A stretch of 64,000 nt of DNA from CAVVKW01 sp963761705 (lineage in GTDB: Bacteria > Verrucomicrobiota > Verrucomicrobiia > Chthoniobacterales > JAATET01). Positions within the stretch are counted from its first letter, which is position 1, and the number at the start of each line of letters is the position of its first letter. Made by a program: the position numbers and the translations under genes. Below, piece after piece: positions 29,075 to 37,572 of this stretch. The notes under the pieces were generated by a model that ran no database searches, was not told the origin of the DNA, and saw only the letters and a list, made by a program, of their open reading frames with translations. The DNA lies in the NCBI GenBank assembly GCA_963761705.1, contig CAVXHK010000001.1, positions 2,046,001 to 2,110,000 on the forward strand. Reading direction: 5' to 3'.

Positions 29075-29422
29075 TCATCGAGTTTCGTCGTTGAGTTGGT
29101 TGAGGTCGTCGGTGCCGGTGGCTTGGTAGGCGCGTTGGGCCATAACGAGGGTGAAGGCGATCACGCCGAAACCGATGACGATCGCCGTGAGGACGAGTGC
29201 TTGCGGGAGCGGATCGGCGGCGTTCGCGGCGAGGACTTTTGCCCCGTCCGGGACAAACGCGGGCGCGCCCTTCGTCAATCCGGCGGCGGTGAAGATAAGC
29301 AGGTTCGACGCGTGGCCGATGAAGACGATACCGAGGATGATCTTGATGAGATGTCGGCGGAGGAGCAGGTAGGCTCCAGCGGCGTACAAGACTCCGACGG
29401 TGATGGCGAGAGCGAGTTCCAT
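29075..29422 (-). CDS. mrpC: Mrp Na+/H+ antiporter subunit C
   Basis: A 115-residue subunit homologous to NuoK, with three hydrophobic segments. IILGIVFIGHASNLLIFTA near residue 29 and DPLPQALVLTAIVIGFGVIAF near 72 are the family landmarks. Its ATG shares one base with the mrpB stop. Confidence 0.9.
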   Translation of the reverse strand: MELALAITVGVLYAAGAYLLLRRHLIKIILGIVFIGHASNLLIFTAAGLTKGAPAFVPDGAKVLAANAADPLPQALVLTAIVIGFGVIAFTLVMAQRAYQATGTDDLNQLNDETR

Positions 29423-29844
29423 TACGTCTCGTCCTCCTCGGATTCCGCGAGTGTGAAGATGATGACGAGCGTGATCCCGGTAACAACGACGTAGACGCCG
29501 ACGTCGAAGAGAAGGGGCGTCCCGAGTTTGCCGATGACCGGGATCTCGGTGAGATCCCAGGCTCCGGTGAGAAACGGGAGGCCGAACGGAAGTCCGAAGA
29601 ACCCGCTGACGAGTGCGATGGCCAAGCCGACACCGACGAGCGTGCGGGGTTCCACCCGGAGGGTCTCGCGAGCGGCGGCGGGGCCGGAGGCGAGGGCTTT
29701 GAGCGCGAAAGCAGTCGCCGCAACGAGTCCGCCGGCAAACCCCCCGCCGGGCAGGTTGTGGCCGCGCAGCAGCAGAAACGCGGAGAACACGAGGAGCAGC
29801 CCCATGAGGAGGCGGGTCGTGGTCTCGAGGATGACCGATCTCAC
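29422..29844 (-). CDS. mrpB: Mrp Na+/H+ antiporter subunit B
   Basis: A 140-residue subunit with four hydrophobic segments. LLMGLLLVFSAFLLLRGHNLPGGGFAGGLVAA is the MrpB signature (HNxPGGGF). The start is GTG 29,844 (VRSVILETTTRLL), overlapping the mrpA stop by four bases (GTGA). The long frame upstream is antisense to mrpA and is not coding. Confidence 0.9.
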   Translation of the reverse strand: MRSVILETTTRLLMGLLLVFSAFLLLRGHNLPGGGFAGGLVAATAFALKALASGPAAARETLRVEPRTLVGVGLAIALVSGFFGLPFGLPFLTGAWDLTEIPVIGKLGTPLLFDVGVYVVVTGITLVIIFTLAESEEDET

Positions 29845-32168
29845 GGTGTGTCCTCCTTCTTTTTGGATTTCAAACGGAGCATTGCAAAGATGCCCAGCGC
29901 GGCGATCGCGAGGACAATGATCTCGCCGAGAGTGTCGAGCGCGCGGAAGTCGACGAGAATCACGTTCACGACGTTGCGTCCGTAGGCGGCAGGGTAGCTC
30001 TGCTCGCCCATGAACTCCGAGATCCGCTCTTTGGCGGGATCGAATTGGTAGGCGATAAGGATGAGCGTCGTCATGAGCGCGCCGAAGCCGGTGGCGATGA
30101 CCGCGTCGAACCGCATCGAGCGCTTCGATGAAAGCGGCTTCATTAGCGGGAGCTTGAGAAACGCGAGGACGAAGAGGACGACCGTGAGCGTCTCGACGAG
30201 GATCTGGGTCATTGCCAGATCCGGCGCGCTGTAGATGAAAAACAACATGGCAATCCCGAGACCGACGACGCCTAGCGTGACGATGGCGGTAAATCGGTTC
30301 TGCGCAAGGCAGGTGGCAATGGCAGCCGCGATGATGAGACCACAGGTCGAGAGACCGAGGACGGACGGAGCGACCATGCCAGCGCCGTTGATGGCGAAGG
30401 GGGTGAAGGGAAGCCGGACGATCAGCAGCGCGGCGGTGAACCCGCCGATGGTCAGGAGGTAATTCCGGAGCGACCCGCTCTGCAAAAAACGCGTCTGGGC
30501 GGCGCTGACGGTGGCGAGGGCTTTGAGCAGAAAACCGTAGATCCGTTCCGGCCCGACGGCGGCGAAGGCACCGTAGACCTTCTCGGCGGAGCGGAAGTGA
30601 GCGGACGCAAACGTCAGCGCGATGCCGCCGACTACGGTGATTCCACTGAGCAGCAGAGCGGTTGAGAATCCATGCCAGAGCTTGAGCCCCGGCACGTCGG
30701 CGGTCGCGGCAACGGCCTGGACGGCGGGTCCAATGAGGTAATCGCCGGGCCAGCCGGGCATCAGGCCGAACTTGATGGCTGCCAGGCCGAGGATGAGTGG
30801 GCCGATCCACATGGTCCACGGGGTCTCGTGAGGTTTCTTCGGTGTTTCTCCATTTGCCTTGCCCCAAAACGGTCGGATGCCGGCGGTGAACGCGAGTGCA
30901 AACATGGCGATGCTCGCGGCCACGCCGAGGGTTTCCCAGAGGAAGGCTGGTCCGTCGGCGTCGAGCAGGGCCTTGTAGAAATACTCCTTGCTGACGAAGC
31001 CGAGGAACAGCGGAATGCCGGCCATGGAGAGCGCTCCGACGAGCGCGGCGGCGGCGGTGATCGGCATCGTGTGGCGGAGGCCACCGAGGACTTCGACGTC
31101 CCGCGAGCCGGTCTCGTGATCAACGGCGCCAGCGGCCATGAAGAGGGCCGCCTTGTAGAATGCGTGGGCGAGGAGGTAAACCAGACAGGCCTTGATGGCG
31201 AGTTCCGTGCCGAGACCAAGGAGAAGGACCAGCGTGCCGAGGACGGCAAGGGTCGAGTAGGCGAGGATCTTCTTGAGATCGCGCTGCCCCAGGCCGAGGA
31301 GGACACCGAGGATCATCGTGATCGCGCCGACCGGCGCGACGATGGCAAACCAGAGAGCGTGGTCGTCAAGCACGGGGTGCAGCCGGGCTAGAAGAAAGAC
31401 ACCCGCTTTGACCATGGTGGCCGAGTGGAGAAAGGAGCTGACCGGCGCGGGGGCGGCCATGGCGTTCGGGAGCCAGAAATGAAACGGAAATTGGGCCGAT
31501 TTCGTGAACGCGCCGAGGAGGATGAGGAGAAGGGTGGCGGGGAAGAGCGGACTCTCGGTGACGATGGTGTGATCGAGTTTAAGGAGCTCGGAGATCTCAA
31601 ACGTTCCCGCGATGCGACCAAGGAGAATGAGGCCCGCCATGAGGGCGAGGCCGCCGAGACCGGTGACGAGGAGCGCCTGCAGAGCGGCAGCCCGGGATTC
31701 CGGCTTGTGGGCGTAGTAGCCGATGAGGAGGTAGGAAGTGATGCTGGTCAGCTCCCAGAAGACGACGAGGAGGATGAGGTTGTCCGAGGCAACGAGGCCG
31801 AGCATCGCGCCCATGAAGGCGAGTAGGTAGAAGAGGAAGCGCCCGAGGTATTTGTCGCCGTGGAGGTAGCCGGTCGCGTACCAGACGACGAACGTGCCAA
31901 TGAGTGAGACGATGAGGAGGAAAAGAAGACTCAGGCCGTCGACGTAAAACGAGAGGGCCAGCTCGAGCGAGGGTGCCCACGGGATAACGAGCCGGTGCGG
32001 CTCTCCAGCCATGACGCCCGGGACGAGGGTCGTGAAGTAGGCAAACGCCGCGAGCGGAATCAGGCCGAGGACGATGCCGACGTTGTCGCCGAAGCGCCGA
32101 TGCATCACCGGCGCGAGTATTCCCGCCAGGAAAACGGCGAGGATGGCGATGAAAATCCCAATTTCCAT
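29841..32168 (-). CDS. mrpA: Mrp Na+/H+ antiporter subunit A
   Basis: A 775-residue, ND5-like subunit with about 20 hydrophobic segments. FWELTSITSYLLIGYYAHKPESR and KSAQFPFHFWLPNAMAAPAPVSSFLHSATMVKAGVFLLARLHP are the proton-path motifs. A C-terminal extension (APDLAMTQILVETLTVVLFVLAF, then ILVDFRALDTLGEIIVLAIAALGIFAML) corresponds to the MrpA C-terminal and MrpB-like region. It is the largest subunit of the sodium-expelling antiporter. It lies 47 bases after the pfam07399 antiporter gene. Confidence 0.92.
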   Translation of the reverse strand: MEIGIFIAILAVFLAGILAPVMHRRFGDNVGIVLGLIPLAAFAYFTTLVPGVMAGEPHRLVIPWAPSLELALSFYVDGLSLLFLLIVSLIGTFVVWYATGYLHGDKYLGRFLFYLLAFMGAMLGLVASDNLILLVVFWELTSITSYLLIGYYAHKPESRAAALQALLVTGLGGLALMAGLILLGRIAGTFEISELLKLDHTIVTESPLFPATLLLILLGAFTKSAQFPFHFWLPNAMAAPAPVSSFLHSATMVKAGVFLLARLHPVLDDHALWFAIVAPVGAITMILGVLLGLGQRDLKKILAYSTLAVLGTLVLLLGLGTELAIKACLVYLLAHAFYKAALFMAAGAVDHETGSRDVEVLGGLRHTMPITAAAALVGALSMAGIPLFLGFVSKEYFYKALLDADGPAFLWETLGVAASIAMFALAFTAGIRPFWGKANGETPKKPHETPWTMWIGPLILGLAAIKFGLMPGWPGDYLIGPAVQAVAATADVPGLKLWHGFSTALLLSGITVVGGIALTFASAHFRSAEKVYGAFAAVGPERIYGFLLKALATVSAAQTRFLQSGSLRNYLLTIGGFTAALLIVRLPFTPFAINGAGMVAPSVLGLSTCGLIIAAAIATCLAQNRFTAIVTLGVVGLGIAMLFFIYSAPDLAMTQILVETLTVVLFVLAFLKLPLMKPLSSKRSMRFDAVIATGFGALMTTLILIAYQFDPAKERISEFMGEQSYPAAYGRNVVNVILVDFRALDTLGEIIVLAIAALGIFAMLRLKSKKKEDTP

Positions 32169-32215
32169 TGTTTACGGCGAGGCGTTCGCGTGGCGGGCGT
32201 GAGTGGCGTGAGTGT

Positions 32216-33745
32216 TCACGATGGCAGGAACATGAAGCAGATCCCCATGATGATCGTCGGCACGAGCGCAGCGAGGAGGAGTTTGAATGGATTGACGCCT
32301 TCGGGACCAAAGTACTTCTGCAGGATCGATTGGCCCGCGGGGTTCGGTGCGTTGGCGATGACGGTGAGTCCACCGCCGGCGACCGCTCCGGCCACGACGG
32401 CGTAGCGGAGATCTTCGGAAAAATTGGGGACGAGCGATGCGAGGTAAGTGATCGCGGCGTTGTCGTTAAAGGCGGTTAGGATGGTGGCGCTGACCATGAG
32501 CGGCGCCGCCGAGAGGCTGCTGAGGACCGGCGCGATCCACCAAGCTTGGAAGCCACCGTGGATCACGAGGGAGCCGAGGAAGAAACCGACGAGAAGCGGC
32601 GAACGGAGTTTAATGAGATCCTGATTGCGCTCCGTGGCCTGGACGAAGGCGATGAACGAGAGCAGGCTCAACACGACGAGCGCGGGATGGTGCGAAACGA
32701 AGACGACCCAGGCGATGAAGCCAATGTGCGTGAGCGTCACCCAGAGCGGCACGGGACGTTGGTCCGATCGGTGCTGGTCTGGATCGTCGCGAAGAGCGGT
32801 GAGTTCTTTCCGGAACACGGTGAAAAACAGCGCGTTGGCGACGAGGATGCCGACCACGGCTTTCCAGCCAAAGTGCGTGAACATGAAGGCCAAGCCCCAA
32901 TCCCAAGTCGCGGCGACCATCACGATCGGCGGCGCGGCGAAGTGGTCGAGCGTCCCGCCGACCGAGACGTTCACGAAGAGCAGACCAATGGTCGCATAGC
33001 GCAGTTTCTGGCTTGGTTTGAGCTTGTAGAAGCGGTCGACGAGCAGGATCGCGCAGATCGTCATCGCGGCGGGCTCGGTGATGAACGACCCGAGGAGCGG
33101 GCCGACGGTCAGAATCGAAAGCCACCACGCGGCGGGCGTTCTGCCCCCGAGGGAGGCGACCTTGGCGAGGGCGAGTTCGGCGAAACTCAGCACCGGTCGG
33201 GAACTCGCGATGATCATGATGGCAACGACGAAGATCGGCTCCGTGAAACTCACGTGGTCGATGTAAGAGAAGAGGTCGCTCAAGCCCGCGAAGCTGAGGA
33301 CGGCGATGCCGAGCGGGATGAGCCAGATGCCGAAGACGGCTTCGACCTCGCCGAGAAAATGGAAGAGCGTCGCTTTGAACTGCAGCAAGTCCCGCCGGTA
33401 GGAGACCGCCTTGGAAGAGTCGGGGTGCGCTTCGTCGACTGCGAGGCGCTTGAATTGCTCGTGGTACCGGTGCGAGATCGAAAGAAATTTCGACGCCGCG
33501 AACGTGTGGACGATGGCACCCAGAAAGATGAGTGAGCCGACGAGGTTAAAGGGCTCCTTCTTGATTCGGTCGAGGAGAACAGCACCGACATTGGGGAGGT
33601 CGGCGTCGTCGTAAGTGCTCAGACTCGGAGGGAAATCCGCCTTCTCAGCTGCCGCCAAGGCATCGGCGGCAGCGTGGGCCGAGCCGATCGAGCACCCGAT
33701 CAGAAGGAGCAACGCGAGCAGGCTGAAGGTCGAACGGAATCTCAT
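32216..33745 (-). CDS. Putative Na+/H+ antiporter (pfam07399 type)
   Basis: A 509-residue membrane protein with a leader (LLALLLLIGCSIGSAHA) and about 11 membrane segments. FLGEVEAVFGIWLIPL near residue 133, GSFITEPAAMTICAILL, SVGGTLDHFAAPPIVMVA and LTAFNDNAAITYLASLVP resemble the putative Na+/H+ antiporter family pfam07399, distantly related to NhaD/ArsB-type carriers. Sodium specificity is inferred from the family and from the mrp neighbours. It is 18 bases after the sodium-channel gene and 47 before mrpA, so probably in the same transcript. Confidence 0.8.
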   Translation of the reverse strand: MRFRSTFSLLALLLLIGCSIGSAHAAADALAAAEKADFPPSLSTYDDADLPNVGAVLLDRIKKEPFNLVGSLIFLGAIVHTFAASKFLSISHRYHEQFKRLAVDEAHPDSSKAVSYRRDLLQFKATLFHFLGEVEAVFGIWLIPLGIAVLSFAGLSDLFSYIDHVSFTEPIFVVAIMIIASSRPVLSFAELALAKVASLGGRTPAAWWLSILTVGPLLGSFITEPAAMTICAILLVDRFYKLKPSQKLRYATIGLLFVNVSVGGTLDHFAAPPIVMVAATWDWGLAFMFTHFGWKAVVGILVANALFFTVFRKELTALRDDPDQHRSDQRPVPLWVTLTHIGFIAWVVFVSHHPALVVLSLLSFIAFVQATERNQDLIKLRSPLLVGFFLGSLVIHGGFQAWWIAPVLSSLSAAPLMVSATILTAFNDNAAITYLASLVPNFSEDLRYAVVAGAVAGGGLTVIANAPNPAGQSILQKYFGPEGVNPFKLLLAALVPTIIMGICFMFLPS

Positions 33746-33763
33746 CGGCGTGGAGCGGCGGGA

Positions 33764-34636
33764 CTATTGCGAAATTCTGTCGGCCTTGGCAACCGGAACC
33801 GAATCCGGTCCGCTTTTCTCGAGCTGGGAACGCAGCGCACGCATGTCGGCGTCGATGCGCTCGAGCAATTCCCGCGTCTCGGGTTTGAGGGCGCCGGGTT
33901 CCGGCGTGAGGGCGAGTTCCTGCATCGTCGAGACGATGATGCCGATGAAGAGATTGAGAATCGTGAACGTGGCGATGATGATAAACGGCACGAAAAACGC
34001 CCACGCCCACGGGTGGATTTCCATCACCGGTCGGACGATGCCCATGGACCAGCTCTCGAGCGTCATGATCTGGAAGAGCGAATACAGACTCGCCCCGATG
34101 CTACCGAACCAGTCCGGGTGCGTGCCGCCGAAGAGCCGCGTCGCGAGAACGGAGGCGGTGTAGAAGAAGATGGCCATGACGGCGACGACACCCGCGAGGC
34201 CGGGAATCGCGTGGAGAAAAGCGGCGACCACTTTGCGCAGCGCGGGGATCACGGTGAGCAGGCGCAGGACCCGCAGAACGCGCAGGGAGCGCAGGACGGC
34301 CCAAGGCCCTGCGCCTGGAACCAAGGCGACGCCGACAACCAAAAAATCGAAGACGTTCCAGCCGCTGCGCCAGAAAGCGAGTCGGTAGGCGGCGAGCTTG
34401 GCCGCGATCTCGACGAGGAAAATGACGAGGCACGCTTTATCCAGAATGATCAGCGGCAGACCCCACCGCTCCATGATGGCGGCATCCGTCTCGAGGCCGA
34501 GAATGATGGCGTTGAAGATGATCACCGCGATGATGCAGCTCTGCACGCGGCTGGATTCGACCCAGGTGGACAGGGAGACTCGCCACGGAGCGACTCCGCG
34601 TTTCTCGATCAGATTTTTGAGGTCGTCCTCGCCCAT
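33764..34636 (-). CDS. BacNav voltage-gated sodium channel
   Basis: A 290-residue six-helix channel subunit, close to NaChBac and NavAb in length. S1-S3 cover roughly residues 30-108. The S4 sensor is RSLRVLRVLR with arginines at 116, 119, 122 and 125. The pore helix and filter read FQIMTLESWSMGI, with the filter TLESWS at 192-197, the Na+-selective type. The S6 stretch FTILNLFIGIIVSTMQEL follows, then a charged helical C-terminus (LLERIDADMRALRSQL) as in the BacNav tetramerising coiled coil. It acts as a tetramer in the inner membrane. It is first in the operon with Na+/H+ antiporters, suggesting roles in pH, sodium or motility-linked signalling. Confidence 0.92.
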   Translation of the reverse strand: MGEDDLKNLIEKRGVAPWRVSLSTWVESSRVQSCIIAVIIFNAIILGLETDAAIMERWGLPLIILDKACLVIFLVEIAAKLAAYRLAFWRSGWNVFDFLVVGVALVPGAGPWAVLRSLRVLRVLRLLTVIPALRKVVAAFLHAIPGLAGVVAVMAIFFYTASVLATRLFGGTHPDWFGSIGASLYSLFQIMTLESWSMGIVRPVMEIHPWAWAFFVPFIIIATFTILNLFIGIIVSTMQELALTPEPGALKPETRELLERIDADMRALRSQLEKSGPDSVPVAKADRISQ

Positions 34637-35019
34637 GGCTGCAAACTGGTAGCGGCGACATCTGCCCGATGCGAACGGTTTCTACGGTTCTTTGGCGGAT
34701 CGCGGACCGGGCCGCGTTGGAGAGTTCTCGGATGATGAGCGGGTAGATCCCGGATGCCTGCCACAGAGTCGCGACGTGGCGGCGGAGTGGGGATTGGCAG
34801 GTTGGGACGAGAACGGGAAATTCTTCCAGTCCGCGGCCGGGCTTGACGTGGGTCTTGATCGCTAGCGCGGCCGTGAAGTCGGGGTCGAAGGAACCTTCGC
34901 GTCTGGTTGAAATTGGCTTCGTCGACGACGCCGCGATGGTCACGAAAGTGGTGAAAAGGAATCGAGAGTTCCTTCGGGGTCGTTGCGAGGTCGTCCCCGG
35001 CCGTTGGTCCTGGTGAGGA
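34637..35019. other. 383-bp region without a supported gene
   Basis: It lies upstream of the sodium-channel gene and downstream of the next minus-strand gene, and is the likely promoter region of the sodium operon. A minus-strand frame reads through it, but nothing in its translation is recognisable and it ends antisense-free inside the channel gene. I see no clear terminator. Confidence 0.5.
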
Positions 35020-36558
35020 TCAATCGATGGCGCGCGACCAGATCCACGGCGTGGCGGTCTGGCCTTCAGCCGGGGGCCAGCCGGGACTCGTCATGACGTA
35101 GCTGGTCGGGCTGTCCTGGCGGTAGGCGAGTGGCTCGGCCGTCATCGGATCGAGCGGAACGGAGGTGATCCACTCGGGCTCCAAAGCGCCGAGGGACTCG
35201 GGGTATTGGCCGTTAGCGAGGCGGTAGCGTTCGAGGGCGCAGGCGACTCGGGCTTGGAGCAGGGTGACTTGGACCTGGGCGAAGAGGGAGGCTTCGCTGG
35301 CGAGTTTGGCGAGATGAGCGGTCGCGGTGGCCGGGAGGTCTTTTTCCTGATCGGCGGCTGGAAGGAGAGTGGCGGGATCGAGTGGGGTGTCTTCGTTGGT
35401 GAGCTGATTAATGAGGTGTTGGAACGCCCGGTTGGCGGCGACTTGTCGGACGCGGAGGGCGTTCATGTCGAGTGTGAGGACGTCGTCGCCGAGCCAAGCT
35501 TGGACTTCGGTGGAAGCTTCGGGTTTGCGGCCGGACAGGGCGGTGTGGACAACGGTGTTCAGTTGGGATCGCTCGCCGCGGAGGGCCCAGGCTAGGTCAG
35601 AGAGTGGGGAGTTGAGGTCCAGGGCGGAAGCGAGGGCGTTGAGCTGATCGTCGGACCACGCGCCGCGCTGGAGACCGACTCGGATGCAGGCGACGTAGAG
35701 CCCGAGGAGCTTTCGGCGCGTTTGCTGGGAGGCGATGAATGGCTCGGCGGAGACGGATGCGGCAAGCCGCCAGATGAGGAGGGCGTTGATGGCGGCGCTG
35801 TCGGTGTCGCCGATGGAGATCTGGGCGATGTCTTTGATGACGAGCCAGTCGCCGAGGGCTTCGAGGTAGGGGAGGTGCGGAAGGTCGGGGGTCAGTTTGG
35901 CGAGGTAATTGACGGGGAACTGCGAGCCGGGGCGGTCGGCGGTGCCGGTTAGGGGAGAAAAATCGAGGCCGAGCTGATCCATGGCGGCGAGGACGCGGTC
36001 GCCGGCGAGGAGGTAGTCGGTCTTCGGATTTGTGAGACCGGCACGGAGGAGGATGGTGGCGATAGCGTCGAGACTCGCGCCGCCGGGGGCTTGGGCGGCG
36101 GTGGCGAGGAGGGTGCCAACCTGGATGCCGCGGCCTGGGAAAAGGGCCTTTTGAAGGAGGCCGGGCGGCTGGTTCGGCGGGAGCTGGAGGCCGGGAACGA
36201 TGGGAGCCCAGGTCGCGTTGACGAAGAAATTCTGCTCCGGCGGGAGGTCGGGAGGGATGATGTCTTCAAAATAGACCGGCTCACCAGCTTCCTCGTATTC
36301 GTGGACAAGAGTTCGCCACTCGGTGTGGGTGCCGAGTTGGTAACCGCCGTTCATGACGCCGAAAACGCCGAGGCCGATGGCGCTCAAAACGCCGATCACC
36401 AGGATCGTCGTTGCGAACGGCCCCGTGCGTCCGCGACCGCGAGCTCGGCGGCGATTGCGGCGGTATTTGCGGCGGGCTTTCGGGTGGTCGGGTATCACGC
36501 GGGGGGGAGGATTTCGCGTTTTTGGGTTCGGTGCAACTTTCGAGTGGGTTTTGCTCAC
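35020..36558 (-). CDS. Membrane-anchored hypothetical protein with basic N-terminus
   Basis: A 512-residue protein that I do not recognise as a named family. Residues 1-45 are very basic (RRKYRRNRRRARGRGR). One membrane helix follows (FATTILVIGVLSAIGLGVFGV, about 48-68), and the rest is probably periplasmic and alpha-helical. The C-terminal 70 residues (RYRLANGQYPESLGALEPEW, VPLDPMTAEPLAYR) resemble the tail of type II pseudopilin-like and planctomycete/verrucomicrobial hypothetical proteins. Its stop overlaps the GT9 start by four bases, so the two are coupled and it may work in envelope biogenesis. Confidence 0.6.
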   Translation of the reverse strand: MSKTHSKVAPNPKTRNPPPRVIPDHPKARRKYRRNRRRARGRGRTGPFATTILVIGVLSAIGLGVFGVMNGGYQLGTHTEWRTLVHEYEEAGEPVYFEDIIPPDLPPEQNFFVNATWAPIVPGLQLPPNQPPGLLQKALFPGRGIQVGTLLATAAQAPGGASLDAIATILLRAGLTNPKTDYLLAGDRVLAAMDQLGLDFSPLTGTADRPGSQFPVNYLAKLTPDLPHLPYLEALGDWLVIKDIAQISIGDTDSAAINALLIWRLAASVSAEPFIASQQTRRKLLGLYVACIRVGLQRGAWSDDQLNALASALDLNSPLSDLAWALRGERSQLNTVVHTALSGRKPEASTEVQAWLGDDVLTLDMNALRVRQVAANRAFQHLINQLTNEDTPLDPATLLPAADQEKDLPATATAHLAKLASEASLFAQVQVTLLQARVACALERYRLANGQYPESLGALEPEWITSVPLDPMTAEPLAYRQDSPTSYVMTSPGWPPAEGQTATPWIWSRAID

Positions 36559-37493
36559 GCGAAGCCGGGAAGACGCGAAGAGTTGATGGCGTCGAGGACG
36601 GCGTCGGGAGCGATGTCGGACATCTTCTTTCCAGACTGGATGACGTGGCTTCTTGGATTTCTCGGTCGCCAGTGGAAGGGATTGGTGGGGCCGAAGAGGG
36701 CGATGACCGGGATGCCGAGGGCGTCGGCTAGGTGGACCGGGGCGCTATCGACGGCGATCACGAGCGAGGCGCTTTGGATGAGTGCGGCGGTGCCGAGGAG
36801 GGTGAGGGCGCCGGCGGCGCAGGAGACGCCGGGGGTGAGGACGTCGTGGAGATGTCGCTGCTCAGCCGGGTCGTTGCTCCCCGTGATGACGAGCGGGCCG
36901 CCGAGTTGCTGAGCGAGTTGCTTCCACTTCTCGGCGTCCCAGTATTTCTCGGCGCGAGCGGTGCCGGGGTGGAGAATCGTGAAGGGCAATTGGACAGCGT
37001 TCTTTTCCAGGAAAGCCACGGCCTCGGCGATGGCTTCGGGTGGGAGGGTGAGCTGGCTAGGGACGTTTTCGATGGTTACGCCGAGCGGTGAGAGCAGGTC
37101 GGTGTGGTGGTCGGCGGTGTGGCGATCGCGGACGGAGGAGTCGACGAAGTCGGTGTAGATCGCGCGGCGGAGGGGCTTTCTGGCGAAGCGTTGATACGTG
37201 ATTCGGCGAGGCGCGCGGCTAAGGGCGGTGATGAGGGCGGAGCGGTCGTTGCCGGTGAAGTCGAGGGTTGCGTCGAAGCAGCGGGTGGCAATTTTCCTCC
37301 AGAATGCGAAGTCGGCGGGGCGGCGGACGACGACCTCGTCGACGGAGAGGGCGTCGGCAAGACCGGCGGCGTTGGCGTCGATGGCGATGGTCAGATGCGC
37401 TTCGGGAAAGCTCTCGCGCAGCGCGGCCAGGGCGGGCGTCGTGAGGATGACATCGCCGATGCGCTTAAGTTGGATGAGGAGGATGCGCACCAA
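36555..37493 (-). CDS. Glycosyltransferase family 9 (heptosyltransferase-like)
   Basis: A 312-residue GT-B protein. ILLIQLKRIGDVILTTPALAALRESFP opens the family. FTILHPGTARAEKYWD and SLVIAVDSAPVHLADALGIPVIALFGPTNPFHWRP are the nucleotide-sugar and acceptor motifs of ADP-heptose transferases. It probably adds heptose to LPS core at the inner membrane. Its start is upstream of the basic hypothetical gene on the same strand, overlapping by four bases. Confidence 0.85.
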   Translation of the reverse strand: MVRILLIQLKRIGDVILTTPALAALRESFPEAHLTIAIDANAAGLADALSVDEVVVRRPADFAFWRKIATRCFDATLDFTGNDRSALITALSRAPRRITYQRFARKPLRRAIYTDFVDSSVRDRHTADHHTDLLSPLGVTIENVPSQLTLPPEAIAEAVAFLEKNAVQLPFTILHPGTARAEKYWDAEKWKQLAQQLGGPLVITGSNDPAEQRHLHDVLTPGVSCAAGALTLLGTAALIQSASLVIAVDSAPVHLADALGIPVIALFGPTNPFHWRPRNPRSHVIQSGKKMSDIAPDAVLDAINSSRLPGFA

Positions 37494-37507
37494 CGCATTA
37501 TTTCACC

Positions 37508-37544
37508 CAACCATCAACGAGCAACCATCAACGATCAACCATCA
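37508..37544. repeat. CAACCATCAACGA tandem repeat
   Basis: Two full copies of CAACCATCAACGA and a partial third lie upstream of the GT9 gene. The same word in the opposite orientation lies at 54,461-54,478. It resembles a small dispersed intergenic repeat. Confidence 0.5.
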
Positions 37545-37572
37545 GAGACTGGGTGCGCACCGCTCGGGTGCT

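Noticed and set aside
34437..34943. Minus-strand frame over the sodium-channel promoter region
   Set aside because: It runs into the channel gene in another frame and its translation has no recognisable feature.
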